Origin: Strigamia acuminata
Lineage: Eukaryota > Arthropoda > Chilopoda > Geophilomorpha > Linotaeniidae
Length of the DNA: 64,000 nt
Assembly (NCBI GenBank): GCA_949358305.1
Contig: OX442314.1
Coordinates: forward strand, 64,303,369-64,367,368
Direction: 5' to 3'
Made by a program: the position numbers and the translations under genes. Shown here in pieces: positions 1 to 10,621 of the stretch (position 1 is the first letter of the stretch; each line of letters starts with the position of its first letter). Below the pieces are notes generated by a model that ran no database searches, had not been told where the DNA came from, and saw nothing but the letters and a program-made list of their open reading frames with translations.

Positions 1-224
1 ACGACGGGCAATTGATGAACAATTTGCGGAATTAACACGAGACCAGAATCAACGAGAAAGGACAATTGTCAGCTGCAAAATACAACGAGAAACACAGCTA
101 GAAACGTCTGGAAGACATCATTCTCAAACATTTTTGTTAAATTTTCGATATTATGATATTGTTAGCTTAGTTATGTGCTAGGATTATTACTAACATAGTT
201 TCTAAGAGCGAACTAACATCGCAA
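1..224. other. Unassigned sequence left of element D
   Basis: A frame open from base 2 to a stop near 181 gives a hydrophilic, Arg/Glu/Gln-rich peptide without a recognisable domain. It could be the edge of an exon or chance. The rest is AT-rich and holds nothing I can support. Confidence 0.3.
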
Positions 225-814
225 CACTGCACTTAGTTGCGATTATTCAGTACAGAAAGTGTTTTTGAAGTAATTTGTGTGAAAAGTGCCATTTTATACA
301 ACGGAAAACGCAATGGAGTCGGACAAACTCGAAAGGAAAGTTGTAGCAGAAGAGTGCGCTCACAGTATGAAATACTGTGTGTGGAAGCGAGTTTAAATGC
401 CGAAACACGGCTAATATGAGCGCAATGACGTGCGCGCACTTCCAGCGCTTGAAAATGGTGGAAAATAAAGTCACTGCACTCTAAAGTGCTCATATGTGAC
501 AAACACAATGTAAAAATAAACTAAATGTTTAATAAAAACGAAAATGCTTACCTAATTTGGTCCATTTAGGTGGAGAAAATACATGTGAGTGCTTGCTGGC
601 ATGCAAGCGGCCATTGTGATTGTGAAAAACATACATGCACACCATCTGGTGTTAATAATAAGTAATACAAAAGCAAACAGTATAGAGGCAGCATTATGCC
701 CAATGTTAAATAATGAAATAAATCCTAATAAATACACTAGGCTGCATAATGCAGTAATACATTAAGAAATGCGCAAAACAAGTACGGAGGACTGTTTGGC
801 ATCGATAAACAACA
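225..814 (-). mobile_element. 3' LTR of broken copia element D (left edge approximate)
   Basis: Read on the minus strand, a polypurine tract (815-827) is followed directly by TGTTG, the start of an LTR. The far edge is uncertain because the partner 5' LTR is missing. I placed it near 225 by analogy with the 573-bp LTR of the related element F. The sequence is AT-rich and carries a short inverted repeat, GCACT/AGTGC, resembling the small palindrome in the other LTRs. Confidence 0.55.
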
Positions 815-827
815 ATTTCCCCCTTCG
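815..827 (-). other. Polypurine tract of element D
   Basis: Minus-strand purine run GAAGGGGGAAAT immediately before the 3' LTR; expected primer site for plus-strand DNA synthesis. Confidence 0.6.
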
Positions 828-1019
828 ATGGCAAATAGCCGCAAAAATAAAGAATAAGTTAAGGGAAAAACTTTAAATGTAACTTTACATAGAATAATAA
901 TGAAAATAATAATTCGGAACATCGAGCCGGGTACTGTTAAATTAATCACTACGAAAGCCCGAAAATTCCCACTGGAACTCGATGATCCTCAAAATTCGGG
1001 TAAAACTAAATTAAGAATG

Positions 1020-1856
1020 TCACGATAGGTTGAAATTGAAAATCCGGGAAATCAGGAGACGCAGTTGAGATGAGCCCAACCATTTGGTAAAAATGTCTGC
1101 CACGTTCATTGATCCGGGGACTTTGCGCAATTGGAATGCACCTGCTGTGTACCATTCCCGAATCCAATGAAATTTCACTCGGATATGTTTCGTTTTACTG
1201 TTCTCCACGTCATTTGATGTGAATTGGATGGAAGAAAGCGCATCGGAGAACACTATAGGTGGTGAAGATCTATTCAGCATCGGGACGGAACTGTAGACGT
1301 AATCGAGCCAATACAGCTCCCTGACGCAATCAACGAGGGCTACGAATTCTGCCTCCATCGTTGAGCACGCCACGCTGGTCTGTTTTCTACAACTCCATCC
1401 GATGGGGACGTTTCCAATATACGCTATATACCCGCCGAAACTCAAAGAAGTGCTGACTTCAGTGGCCCAGGACGCGTCAGTATATCCCCATAGTTGTCCA
1501 TTGGAACAATTTGACAGTTCAATTGCGTAATCCAAAGTATTGCCTACGTAGCGCACAACCTGCATGAGCGCCTTGATGTGAGTGTGGTTGTAGCAATTGT
1601 TGAACTGTGACAACATTATCACTGAGAATAATATATCAGGTCGTGTCCTCGATGCGAGGAAGAGAAGAGAGCCAATTAACGAACGATAAGGAAATTCTGG
1701 CAAGTCCTCTTTCGACCCTTTGACGAGCGTTGTCCCTGGTGTTACTGGAACCTTGATGAGTTTATCGGCGATAATTTCAAATTTCTTGAGAATCTTCTGT
1801 ATGTATGCGCGTTGAATGATGAATATTCCTTTGGGAGTACGGATGAACTCTACACC
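1020..1856 (-). pseudogene. Element D pol fragment: end of reverse transcriptase and RNase H
   Basis: This is the C-terminal part of a Ty1/copia polyprotein. It keeps the RT tail (a segment like PFPYRSLIGSLLFLASRTR) and the RNase H domain with YTDASWA, the MEAEF glutamate, the FSDALSSIQ aspartate and the KTKHIRVKFH segment. It ends at a stop codon near 1020. The frame stays open to 1856, where solo LTR E interrupts it between the Gly-Val and Glu-Phe of a GVEF motif. It is closest in this window to element F (minus, 40449-45389). D as a whole cannot be functional: it is cut into four pieces, lacks gag and integrase, and has a mutated RT active site. Confidence 0.85.
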
Positions 1857-2332
1857 TGTTGGTATTTGGAGCAGGCATATGGTGTCAGTCAGCTAAAGTC
1901 GCGTATTTCCGGTTAAATGCGACTGCGATACATCAAGTGTTTTACCGTATTTAGTCTCGAGGTCGAGAGTCGCTTGATTTTGGTTTTTATCTCGCGTGTT
2001 TCTACATCGCAAGCGGCTCATGTAACGCGGTGATCAATTGTTGTGTCAGCTCGAAAGAGCTTATCGTTTAGTCTGTTTTGGTGTATTATCACTAGATAAT
2101 ACAAAGTTTTATCTTTATTTATGTAAAGGACAAATCAATGATGCTAATCCATTGATTTGTTCTCATGTTTTATGTATTACACACTTGAGAAGAACAAATC
2201 TCAAGCTGTGACACTGTTCTTTATGATTTCAAGCATTAAAGATGTCAGCCACCACTGGGTTAGTTTGGTGACATTTTGAAATCGAGTTTCCAGCTTCTTT
2301 AATGCACACTCACCACGATTTTATGACCTATA
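1857..2332 (+). mobile_element. Solo LTR E (copia type) inserted in element D
   Basis: A 476-bp LTR beginning TGTTGG and ending CCTATA, flanked by the 5-bp duplication ACACC (1852-1856 and 2333-2337). Removing it and one duplicate restores the D reading frame. It carries the 14-bp hairpin found in the other LTRs (2127-2140 pairing with 2150-2163) and the GCTC-GAAA-GAGC palindrome. No internal region remains, so it probably arose by LTR-LTR recombination. Its family is related to, but not the same as, A, C, G and H. Confidence 0.85.
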
Positions 2333-2337
2333 ACACC

Positions 2338-2688
2338 TAAAAGTTTCGTAATTGGTCCTAAATTCACGACATCGAATTTGGTGCTAATAAGGGCAATTAA
2401 TTGCGTCAGGACGCTATCCGTCACGTAAAATAGAACTATATTATCGACGTATATTAGCATCACGGCGGAAGTTCCGTATATGTACACACAGTTGCATCCT
2501 GGTAATCTGCGAAATCCTAAATTGCGCAATGTTTGATCTAATTTCTCAAACCATTGGCGCCCAGACTGGTGGAGTCCATAGAGCGATTTTATCAGGAGCC
2601 AAACATGATTTGGGTTAGAACATGTCGCGCCAGCTGGAATGCGCATATACACTTTGTGCGCAAGATTGCCGTATAGGTACGCGCATTT
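2338..2688 (-). pseudogene. Element D pol fragment: central reverse transcriptase
   Basis: Encodes the RT palm region in minus orientation: KCAYLYG, the LYGLHQSGRQW segment, and LIYVDN where active copia elements have YVDD. The second catalytic aspartate is therefore Asn, which should abolish polymerisation. It is bounded by solo LTR E on the left and element A on the right. Joined with 9483-10131 across A, the frame reads through DVK-CAYLYG without loss. Confidence 0.85.
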
Positions 2689-3154
2689 TGTTAGGAATTG
2701 CCCAACTGTTTGATCTTCTCAGTTGCATGTTTCCGGTTAAATGCAACGTGTGTGTCATTGCAATTCTGTATCCGTGTTACATTGGTTGATATTGACTTTT
2801 AAACTCTCTTTCCTGTGCTAAGTGCCGCAACCAATGTGCTTATTAGCAATGACATGCCCATATGTCGTCTGCTCGAATATGAGCGCTTATCCTTTAGTTT
2901 CTCATAGCTTTTGTTTGCATTATCGATTGTTTATGCCAGTTTACTTTATTTTTGTTATGTAAAGAATGAATCTTTGCCTGTTAACAATGATTCATTCTAT
3001 TTCAAGCTTTGTAGCCTCGAAACAGGTGCTTTTCGAGTCCTTCTTCATGTTTGAGAATAAACAAATGGCGGACGCGAAATGCGATGTCCCGCACCAGTTT
3101 TAACTCGGCTTTACAGTTTATTTCGGCAATGACAGGTCTTCTAGATGATCAATA
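2689..3154 (+). repeat. 5' LTR of element A
   Basis: Begins TGTTAGG and ends CAATA. It carries a perfect 10-bp hairpin (2963-2972 with 2989-2998), the GCTC/GAGC palindrome (2871-2884), the block TAGCCTCGAA, and AATAAA at 3056-3061 closely followed by ATGGCGG. Confidence 0.93.
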
Positions 3155-3156
3155 CA

Positions 3157-3167
3157 TGGTAGCAGAG
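3157..3167 (+). other. Primer-binding site of element A (tRNA-iMet)
   Basis: TGGTAGCAGAG, complementary to the 3' end of eukaryotic initiator tRNA-Met including CCA, two bases after the LTR. Confidence 0.9.
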
Positions 3168-4317
3168 GATGGTTGCGGCGCGGCCATCAAGTTTTTGTTG
3201 ATTTGAAGACGACAGCGGACATTATCGGCGAACGAAGTCGCGACGTGCACGATTCGACCCGCAGCAGACGCGAGGCTCGAATTGCCGAGAATTCGTCAAG
3301 AAAACGACTTCAAACAACGCTGGATAGTTTCCACAGGCTGTAAGAACACTTGTCGTTATTATAAACTGATTTTTGGCGGAAATATAAGCCATTTTTTTCG
3401 AGAAAAAAGCCACGATAACTTTCGCGATGACGTCACCAGCCAAGATGGCGGCGCCCTGTGCGATACGAGTTTGAGGCGGTGTTCGAGCTGTTTCTGAGCC
3501 GAGACGTGGATCCCAGCGCTGCAAATTACAACGTGGGACCACATAAAAGACCGAGGAATCGTTAGGAATCGGTTTTGGATCGATTCGCAGCATTTTTCGT
3601 CAAAAACGAAGCGTTTTTCGGCGACCACGACCGGAATTGGATTTCCACGACGTTTTGGAGACGTTGCTCGTCATTAGCGAGCCGAGATACGAACGTACGA
3701 CGTTGGAAAAGCCGTTGGTTTGTTCCCCGGTAAACGCCAACGAACCCACAACCGTGTGGGGAATTTTTGGAGCGATTCTTCGCACACAAAGTGCGAACCG
3801 AGTTTCTGCGAACACGGATTAGCCCGGGACGGGTATCTGTGCTACGGTGGACCGGAATAGTCTTGTGCCAGGTGCACAAGTGAATCACAACAGATTTCAA
3901 CACGGAAAACAGCACGGAAATCATCTTAACAACGTTGAAAGTGTATAACGGGGTCGAAATTAGCTTGTTATTATTCATTAAGTTTTTGTTTTGGGTCCAT
4001 AGTATATTCTGCACCCTTTAGTCATTCGACTAGTGCAGTCTTATTTCGATCTGGGCTTGTTCGTGGCCAGCTAGCCGTCCCGCGGGCCTCAGTGGTGCCG
4101 ATCGGAAGCTAGTAGAGCGACCAGATACGAGTAGTTGTGCTCTCTTATAGAGCTGTACCAATTGGGAAGTTGTGCATTTATTTCGCCTATTTTTTTGGGG
4201 GTTTGCAATTTGCAAAAGTGCATTTCAAGTGTTATTTGTGCTCCGAATTTTGTGCGGCGAAATATTTTGTGAAAAACAAGTGCATTTATTGGAAAAATTT
4301 ACCCAGATTGGACTATT
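3168..4317 (+). other. Untranslated leader of element A
   Basis: 1.15 kb without a supported gene; short frames on both strands look like chance. Near the 3' end a small hairpin GCTCT-CTTAT-AGAGC (4139-4153) lies 165 nt before the gag start. Hairpins with related loops occupy the same place in the leaders of C, G and H. A segment around 4050-4110 (with CCGTCCCGCGGGCC) also resembles those leaders. Confidence 0.6.
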
Positions 4318-7300
4318 ATGGCGTCGGAAGAAAAGTACGACGACTATAAGTCGATAAAGAAATTAAATGGGACGAATTATGCCCAATGGGCGATTGGTGT
4401 GAAACTACTGTTATCCCAGCAAGGCGTGTGGGACCACGTGACGGGCGACGAGACTGCGCCCGCCGCAACCGCCACAGCGAAAGAGAAACGGGATTTCAAA
4501 GTGCGTGAAAAGCGGGCGTGGTCCACGATATGCTTGAGTTGCGAAGAAGCGCAACAGCTCGTGGCCGTTGCCAAGGATACTTCCAAAGGAGCGTGGGAAG
4601 CAATCCGAGATGCTTACCAGCCCACCACACGCGCCCGGAAGGGCAGATTGAGGCGCGAGTTCCTGCAAATGCATCTAATGGACAATGAGGAGATGATGTG
4701 TTTTCTGGCCCGGGTCGACAGAAAAGTCGCAGAACTCGCGAATGTCAAAGTTATACCGACGGATGAGGAAATTGCATTCCAATACATGGATTTCCTCCCT
4801 ACAACTTATGAGACTATAAAACAAATAATGTACCACTGGGATGATTTGGACTTCACCACTGCAAAAGTGAAAGACCGATTATTAGGAGAGTATAATCGTT
4901 TATTTGAAGCTTCAGACTCCTATGGTATGCGTACACAGGATTCCACTGAAAATGCAGGCGCATTCTTTGGAAAAGGGCGATTCCAACGCGGAAAAGGCGG
5001 AAATCAGCCATTTACACCTCGAACTTGTTTTTCCTGTGGCGGCACTGGTCACTTTGCGAGAGAGTGCCCGTCACCGCCCAAACAACAAGCGAATCTGCAA
5101 AGTCAACGAGGTGGCACCTCTGCACAGCTAGCAAAAGGCACTGCACGAGGACGTGGCCGTGGTGGCAAGACCAAAAAGGCCAACTTGGGGCAAGTTGACA
5201 TCTTTGATGAACCCTTGACAATGTTTTCAGCGGCAGTTCATCAAACTGGAGAGGAAGTCACCTTGTCACCACCATTGTCTTTGATGTCGCATTGCGACTT
5301 TGATCCGCACTGGTACGTAGATACCGGTGCGACAGATCACTTTTCATTTAATAGAAGTTGGTTCGTGACCTTCAAGCCACTGTCCGGCTATAGTGTCCAG
5401 CAGGGGGAAGGGAAGTCTAAAATTGAGGGCATTGGAAACGTGTTGATCACATCTTGTTATGAAGGCAGATGTAGAGAAATCACACTGCAAAATGTTTATT
5501 TTGCGCCAAATTTTAAGAAAAACCTCTTATCGCTGGGCCGGACAGATGAAGCTGATTTCACAACTTTTATCAAAAATGGAAAGTTGACCATGTTTAAAGA
5601 CCGAGTTAGTGAGCCTTTTCTTGTTGCAGATAGAACAAATGATCGGATGTACAAAGTTAACTGCAAACTAGAGGCTAATATTGTGAACACAACTGCACCT
5701 TCTGCGCAACAGAGTGCAGCGGTGGGTGGAAATTCGGTCAAAAATGTTGTAAAAAGTGAAAGTGTCATTAATCCTTTACTAAAAACAGTAGATTTTAAGG
5801 CAGCATTACTAAACACATTGAGTGGCGCAGTGCAGACTGCAGCAAAGCAGCAAGTGAGCGTAAATGCGCTAGTAAATGCGTCAAATCTTAAGAAAAGCGA
5901 TTTAAACGATACTAACGGGCAAAATGTTTCGAATGGGGGAAAGATCGAAAAGATCAAAGTGAAACCACAGCCAATGGACATTTGGCACTCCAGAATGGGC
6001 CATTTTAATGCAACTGGGATTGCAAAAATGGAAATTTCACCAGATATTTTCGGAGTTAAACTCTCCGACAAAGAACTTTCGCCTTGCGACGCGTGTTCGA
6101 AGGCAAAGAGCACTAGGGCAACCTTTTCCCCAATCCCAGAAATTTCTACAAAGGGAATTTTGGAAGTAATCCACATGGATCTGTGGGGCCCTCAGCCTTT
6201 TAAATCTCTGGGTGGGGCCAGTTATTACTTAATAATTGTGGACGACTATTCACGTTTCATGTGGGTGGAAATTATTAAAAACAAGGGGGATGTATTTGAG
6301 CGTTTCAAACGATGGCAAACACAAGTTGAGCGCAGCACCGGGAAAAAGGTCAAATGCATCAAGACAGACAACGGCGGGGAGTTTGTGTCGAAAAAGTGGG
6401 ATGACTATGCGGCTTCTATTGGGCTTAAGTGCATCCAAACAAACCCCTACTCCCCAGAAATGAATTCTGTGGCCGAAAGAGCAAACAGAACAATTGTTGG
6501 GGGAATTAGAGCCATGCTCTTCGAAAACAATTTTCCAAAGAGTTTGTGGGCAGAATTAGCCGTGACAGTTGTCTATCTTAAAAATAGATTCCCACATGCA
6601 AGCTTAAGTGGGAAAACCCCTTATAACTTGTTTTATAACAAGAAAATGTCGTTGAGACATTTAAGATGTATCGGCTCCAAAGTTTTCGTGCACATTCCTT
6701 CGCAAACAAGGAGAAGCAAGTTGGAAGAAAGGGCGTGGCCTGGGGCCCTAGTCGGTTACGCGATTAAGACGCGGGGGTATCGAGTTTGGGACCCCACATC
6801 CAACCAAGTGATTGCTTCAAAACATGTGAAGATTAATGAGAATGTCTTTTGGCACGAGTCGGTGCAACTAAGTGAAATTCCATCTGAACCTAATTATATG
6901 GGAAATTTGAATTATGAAGATTCAGATGAGGAAGAAATTCCAGTGGCTCCTGTTCAGCAACAGGTCCCCCCTATCATACAACAATTGTTTCAGGCCCCGA
7001 AACATGCGATTCCGAATCCCCAATTAGTTCAACAGGCGGTCGAGCCTGAAATTGTGGAAGAAACCGCTCAAGCTGTTGGTGGGATTGAAGAAGAGGAGGA
7101 ACAACAAGTGGAAGTTCGCCCTCCAAATCCGACTCTCACACCTCCACCAGTTAGGAGGAATCCGCCACGCGGTGCTAAGTTAAAGGGGGATATAATAAGA
7201 AAACGTATGACCGCTCCTGAGGAATTAAAAATTTTGGACATGACACAATGGCAACGGAGAGAGACCGTTAGGCAAAGTGGTGAAACTGCTGGGCAGGTGG

Positions 7301-8994
7301 ATGTGATCTACATCACACCACTTGGCGATAGAATCCGCAGTCGGATTGATGTTGTACGATGGTGCAAAGAAGAAAACTATCAGTACGATGGGGGTTGTTT
7401 CGACTTTAAGCCAACAGATGAGACCATTGGGTTCGCCGGTCATGCATCCGTTGAACCGGACACTTTTGAAGAAGCTATGTCCAATCCCAATAAATCCGAC
7501 TGGCAGGATGCCATGGATGACGAGATTAATATCTTTAATGACAGAAAAGTTTACGAGGAAGTTGACAAAACCGAAGGGATGAATTTACTGGGAACAAAAT
7601 GGATTTATAAGATCAAGCGTGACTACACTGGGGCAATTAAACGGTGGAGAGCACGTTTAGTTGCGCAAGGTTTTGGGCAGAAAGAAGGAGTTGACTTCAC
7701 TGAGATATTTTCACCAGTGGTCAACTTTGTTCTCGTACTGATATTCTTTTGTTCTCTTGTGGTTCTGCAAGGCTGGCGAGATACACATCTCGACATCAAG
7801 TCTGCGTACTTGTACGGAGACCTTGATGTGCCACAATACATCAATATCCCGAAAGGCTTCCGGACCAAGGAGAACCAACACAAATGTTGGCGATTGGTCA
7901 AATCCTTGTACGGACTTCACCAGTCCGGAAGGATGTGGTATTTCAAGCTCCACGAACGATTATTAGAAATAGGATTTACTCCAGTCTTAGGATTGAATTG
8001 CGTATATAATTACGGCTCAGATGCCGTCCTTTTGTTTTACGTCGACGATATTGTTTTGTTCAGTCGTGACGCTTTCGTTGAACAATGTATCATCGAGTGG
8101 ATTCAAGAGAGCTTTGAAATAGTCAACCTTGGACCAGTAACTCTACTATTAGGGATTCATTTTGAGAGGAAAAATGGGGACATTTTAGTACATCAAAAGA
8201 GTTATATTGCGAAATTAGTCGAGAAATACGACATTGATCCGTGCCATAAGATTAAAATCCCAGTCACAGTTGGTACCATGATACAGAAGGTACAACCGGG
8301 TGAACAAGTGAACTCGACGTTCCCGTACAGGTCCCTAGTAGGGAGTTTACTATTTATCGCGAATAGAACGCGTCCAGATATCCTCTTCAGCGTTATTGTA
8401 TTGTCTCAATACAACGAGACCCACTCTAACAGGCATGTTAAAATGCTAATACAAGTGTTAAGATATCTGGCGAATACCCCCGATTATGTTATCAACTTAG
8501 CTAATTGTAAAAACAACAATTTAACGGTTTACACCGACGCGTCCTTTGCTTTGGACCAAGACAGTAGGAGAAGCTTTGGTGGTCACATAGTTTATTTAGG
8601 AGGGGTTCCGATTTCATGGAATTGTCGAAAACAATCCATGACTTCACTGAGTATAATGGAAAGCGAGTTTCTCGCAGTTGTCGATGGCGTGAGAGAAGTG
8701 ATATGGCTTGAACGTTTGTACGAAGCTGATATCATCTTATGTTTCAACCGAAATGTCCCTTGCGTCTACGCCGATAGCATGCCGGCAATCAACTATGCAA
8801 AAAACAAGATCGAGAACCGTGCAAATAAACATATAGATGTTAAATTGCACTTTCTTCGTGATTGGTATGAAAAAGGCGTGTTTAGTATTAAGCATGTACC
8901 TGGCGAATTAAACATCGCCGACCTGATGACGAAGTGGTTGCCGCGCCCTAGATTGTGTCAGCTCTGTGAGCATATTTTTGTCGTAGTCAAATAG
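4318..8994 (+). CDS. Gag-Pol polyprotein of copia element A (1558 aa)
   Basis: One uninterrupted frame supplies all proteins for retrotransposition, with no frameshift between gag and pol. Order: a UBN2-type Gag domain (about residues 1-220); a CCHC zinc knuckle CFSCGGTGHFAREC (237-250); an aspartic protease with DTGATDH (335-341); an integrase zinc-binding region (about 555-620, HSRMGH then CDAC); the integrase core with HMDLWGP, KTDNGGEF and MNSVAERAN carrying the D,D,E triad (about 621-720); a Pro/Gln/Glu-rich linker (about 860-990); RT with YVDDIVLF near 1241; and RNase H with YTDASF near 1405 and KHIDVKLHF. MASEEK is taken as the start because similarity to element G begins exactly there. 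The family normally forms cytoplasmic virus-like particles. All catalytic motifs seen are intact. Confidence 0.95.
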   Translation: MASEEKYDDYKSIKKLNGTNYAQWAIGVKLLLSQQGVWDHVTGDETAPAATATAKEKRDFKVREKRAWSTICLSCEEAQQLVAVAKDTSKGAWEAIRDAYQPTTRARKGRLRREFLQMHLMDNEEMMCFLARVDRKVAELANVKVIPTDEEIAFQYMDFLPTTYETIKQIMYHWDDLDFTTAKVKDRLLGEYNRLFEASDSYGMRTQDSTENAGAFFGKGRFQRGKGGNQPFTPRTCFSCGGTGHFARECPSPPKQQANLQSQRGGTSAQLAKGTARGRGRGGKTKKANLGQVDIFDEPLTMFSAAVHQTGEEVTLSPPLSLMSHCDFDPHWYVDTGATDHFSFNRSWFVTFKPLSGYSVQQGEGKSKIEGIGNVLITSCYEGRCREITLQNVYFAPNFKKNLLSLGRTDEADFTTFIKNGKLTMFKDRVSEPFLVADRTNDRMYKVNCKLEANIVNTTAPSAQQSAAVGGNSVKNVVKSESVINPLLKTVDFKAALLNTLSGAVQTAAKQQVSVNALVNASNLKKSDLNDTNGQNVSNGGKIEKIKVKPQPMDIWHSRMGHFNATGIAKMEISPDIFGVKLSDKELSPCDACSKAKSTRATFSPIPEISTKGILEVIHMDLWGPQPFKSLGGASYYLIIVDDYSRFMWVEIIKNKGDVFERFKRWQTQVERSTGKKVKCIKTDNGGEFVSKKWDDYAASIGLKCIQTNPYSPEMNSVAERANRTIVGGIRAMLFENNFPKSLWAELAVTVVYLKNRFPHASLSGKTPYNLFYNKKMSLRHLRCIGSKVFVHIPSQTRRSKLEERAWPGALVGYAIKTRGYRVWDPTSNQVIASKHVKINENVFWHESVQLSEIPSEPNYMGNLNYEDSDEEEIPVAPVQQQVPPIIQQLFQAPKHAIPNPQLVQQAVEPEIVEETAQAVGGIEEEEEQQVEVRPPNPTLTPPPVRRNPPRGAKLKGDIIRKRMTAPEELKILDMTQWQRRETVRQSGETAGQVDVIYITPLGDRIRSRIDVVRWCKEENYQYDGGCFDFKPTDETIGFAGHASVEPDTFEEAMSNPNKSDWQDAMDDEINIFNDRKVYEEVDKTEGMNLLGTKWIYKIKRDYTGAIKRWRARLVAQGFGQKEGVDFTEIFSPVVNFVLVLIFFCSLVVLQGWRDTHLDIKSAYLYGDLDVPQYINIPKGFRTKENQHKCWRLVKSLYGLHQSGRMWYFKLHERLLEIGFTPVLGLNCVYNYGSDAVLLFYVDDIVLFSRDAFVEQCIIEWIQESFEIVNLGPVTLLLGIHFERKNGDILVHQKSYIAKLVEKYDIDPCHKIKIPVTVGTMIQKVQPGEQVNSTFPYRSLVGSLLFIANRTRPDILFSVIVLSQYNETHSNRHVKMLIQVLRYLANTPDYVINLANCKNNNLTVYTDASFALDQDSRRSFGGHIVYLGGVPISWNCRKQSMTSLSIMESEFLAVVDGVREVIWLERLYEADIILCFNRNVPCVYADSMPAINYAKNKIENRANKHIDVKLHFLRDWYEKGVFSIKHVPGELNIADLMTKWLPRPRLCQLCEHIFVVVK

Positions 8995-9000
8995 TTGCGC

Positions 9001-9011
9001 AAAGGGGGATT
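9001..9011 (+). other. Polypurine tract of element A
   Basis: AAAGGGGGATT directly before the 3' LTR. Confidence 0.8.
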
Positions 9012-9477
9012 TGTTAGGAATTGCCCAACTGTTTGATCTTCTCAGTTGCATGTTTCCGGTTAAATGCAACGTGTGTGTCATTGCAATTCTGTATCCGTGT
9101 TACATTGGTTGATATTGACTTTTAAACTCTCTTTCCTGTGCTAAGTGCCGCAACCAATGTGCTTATTAGCAATGACATGCCCATATGTCGTCTGCTCGAA
9201 TATGAGCGCTTATCCTTTAGTTTCTCATAGCTTTTGTTTGCATTATCGATTGTTTATGCCAGTTTACTTTATTTTTGTTATGTAAAGAATGAATCTTTGC
9301 CTGTTAACAATGATTCATTCTATTTCAAGCTTTGTAGCCTCGAAACAGGTGCTTTTCGAGTCCTTCTTCATGTTTGAGAATAAACAAATGGCGGACGCGA
9401 AATGCGATGTCCCGCACCAGTTTTAACTCGGCTTTACAGTTTATTTCGGCAATGACAGGTCTTCTAGATGATCAATA
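9012..9477 (+). repeat. 3' LTR of element A
   Basis: Same length as the 5' LTR and no difference seen by eye. Hairpin at 9286-9321. Followed by the CATTT duplicate and then element D sequence. Confidence 0.93.
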
Positions 9478-9482
9478 CATTT

Positions 9483-10131
9483 TACATCTAAGTGCGCGTC
9501 CTTCCATCCTTTAAGGACTACTAATAGGCAGAAGAATAGGCGTATCAATACAAAGTTGACCACAGGGCTGAAGACTTCGTCGTAGTCTACTCCTAAAGTT
9601 TGACGAAAACCCTGTGCTACTAATCTGGCGCGATATCTAGCTGGTTTGCCTAGAGCATCTTCCTTCAGTTTGAAGAGCCACTTGCATCCTAATATGGTCG
9701 TGTTTTCCGGTTTTGGAACCTCTTCATAGACGCCTCTCTTTGCAAAAGTGTCTAACTCTTCATTAATGGCTTCCTGCCATTTTGTCGCATCCGGAAATCT
9801 CACAGCCTCTGCGTAACTAGTGGGGTCACGGCGACACAAATGTACTCTAGGAAGGGGTAGCGGAATGTCTTCTAATTCATATTCCATATTGCCAAAATAA
9901 AACAATTCGGGATCATAAGGAATGTTGTTCATATGACAGAATTCTTCAACGTCACCTCTAGAACGTAATCGGAGTCCTGCTTCTGGGAAATAATAGACAT
10001 CGATTTTGAGTTTACCGGGTTCCTGCACTTTGCGCAAATGTTCCTCCCTTTTCCAGTGTCTACACTCAGTATTTCCACCAATGTAACGCCATTTATAAGC
10101 AGTTGCAGCTCCAGTTGGAGGTGGACCATGG
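9483..10131 (-). pseudogene. Element D pol fragment: linker and RT N-terminus
   Basis: Minus-strand coding segment with the copia RT entry motifs: a TILGCKWLFKLK-type strand, ARYRARLVAQGFRQ, FSPVVNFVLIRLFFC, and HLDVK just before the break by element A. Upstream is a linker with RSRGDVEEFC, also present in element F. On its other side element C interrupts the frame at a CATGG target duplication. The frame is intact but the piece is only part of the broken element. Confidence 0.85.
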
Positions 10132-10608
10132 TATTGAGTTGTGGTGGAAATATTGTGTGTTTGGTTGTTTGTCGCCATATTGTATAGTTTGTGAATATTT
10201 ACATTACACACTTTCCGGATATGTGTAATGAATGTGCTGCTATTTAATGTCTCGATGTCGCGTTCAATCGATCTCGATTTTTATTAATGCTGGTTCTGTA
10301 CCGCGGTTGAACGTTTCCATTTAGCAGCATGCGCTGATAACATCGTCTGCTCAAAAGAGCGAGTCCTGTATTGTTATTATTGCTTAGTTATCGATTATGA
10401 ATGTCATTGCTTTTATTTTATAATGTAAAGGACAAATCATTGAAATCCAACAATGATTTATCCTATTTTTCCGAGTGCAGTGGTTAGCCTCGAAGCGTGT
10501 ACACTTTTATGTGATATTAAACATGGCGCACGCATGTCGGTGTCGCGCACCTGTTTAGACACTCGTCAACTCCTTTCTAACCGATGTTTTGGCCAGGAAA
10601 TCGCTTTA
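10132..10608 (+). repeat. 5' LTR of element C
   Basis: 477 bp. Contains the near-perfect 14-bp hairpin 10429-10442/10451-10464, GCTC-AAAA-GAGC, the block TAGCCTCGAA, and ATTAAAC followed by ATGGCGC. Confidence 0.93.
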
Positions 10609-10610
10609 TA

Positions 10611-10621
10611 TGGTAGCAGAG
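10611..10621 (+). other. Primer-binding site of element C (tRNA-iMet)
   Basis: TGGTAGCAGAG two bases after the LTR. Confidence 0.9.

Larger units (their letters stand above)
2689..9477 (+). mobile_element. Full-length Ty1/copia retrotransposon A
   Basis: Complete element of 6789 bp: two 466-bp LTRs that look identical by eye, a primer-binding site, a 1.16-kb leader, a single gag-pol frame and a polypurine tract. The target duplication is CATTT (2684-2688 and 9478-9482). It is inserted in the RT of element D in the opposite orientation. Identical LTRs and an undamaged frame indicate a recent insertion. Confidence 0.95.

Noticed and set aside
5496-6176. Long minus-strand frame opposite element A (and the plus-strand one opposite G at 31447-32166)
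   Set aside because: Mirror images of the gag-pol coding strand; the same shadow appears in both copies and has no domain.
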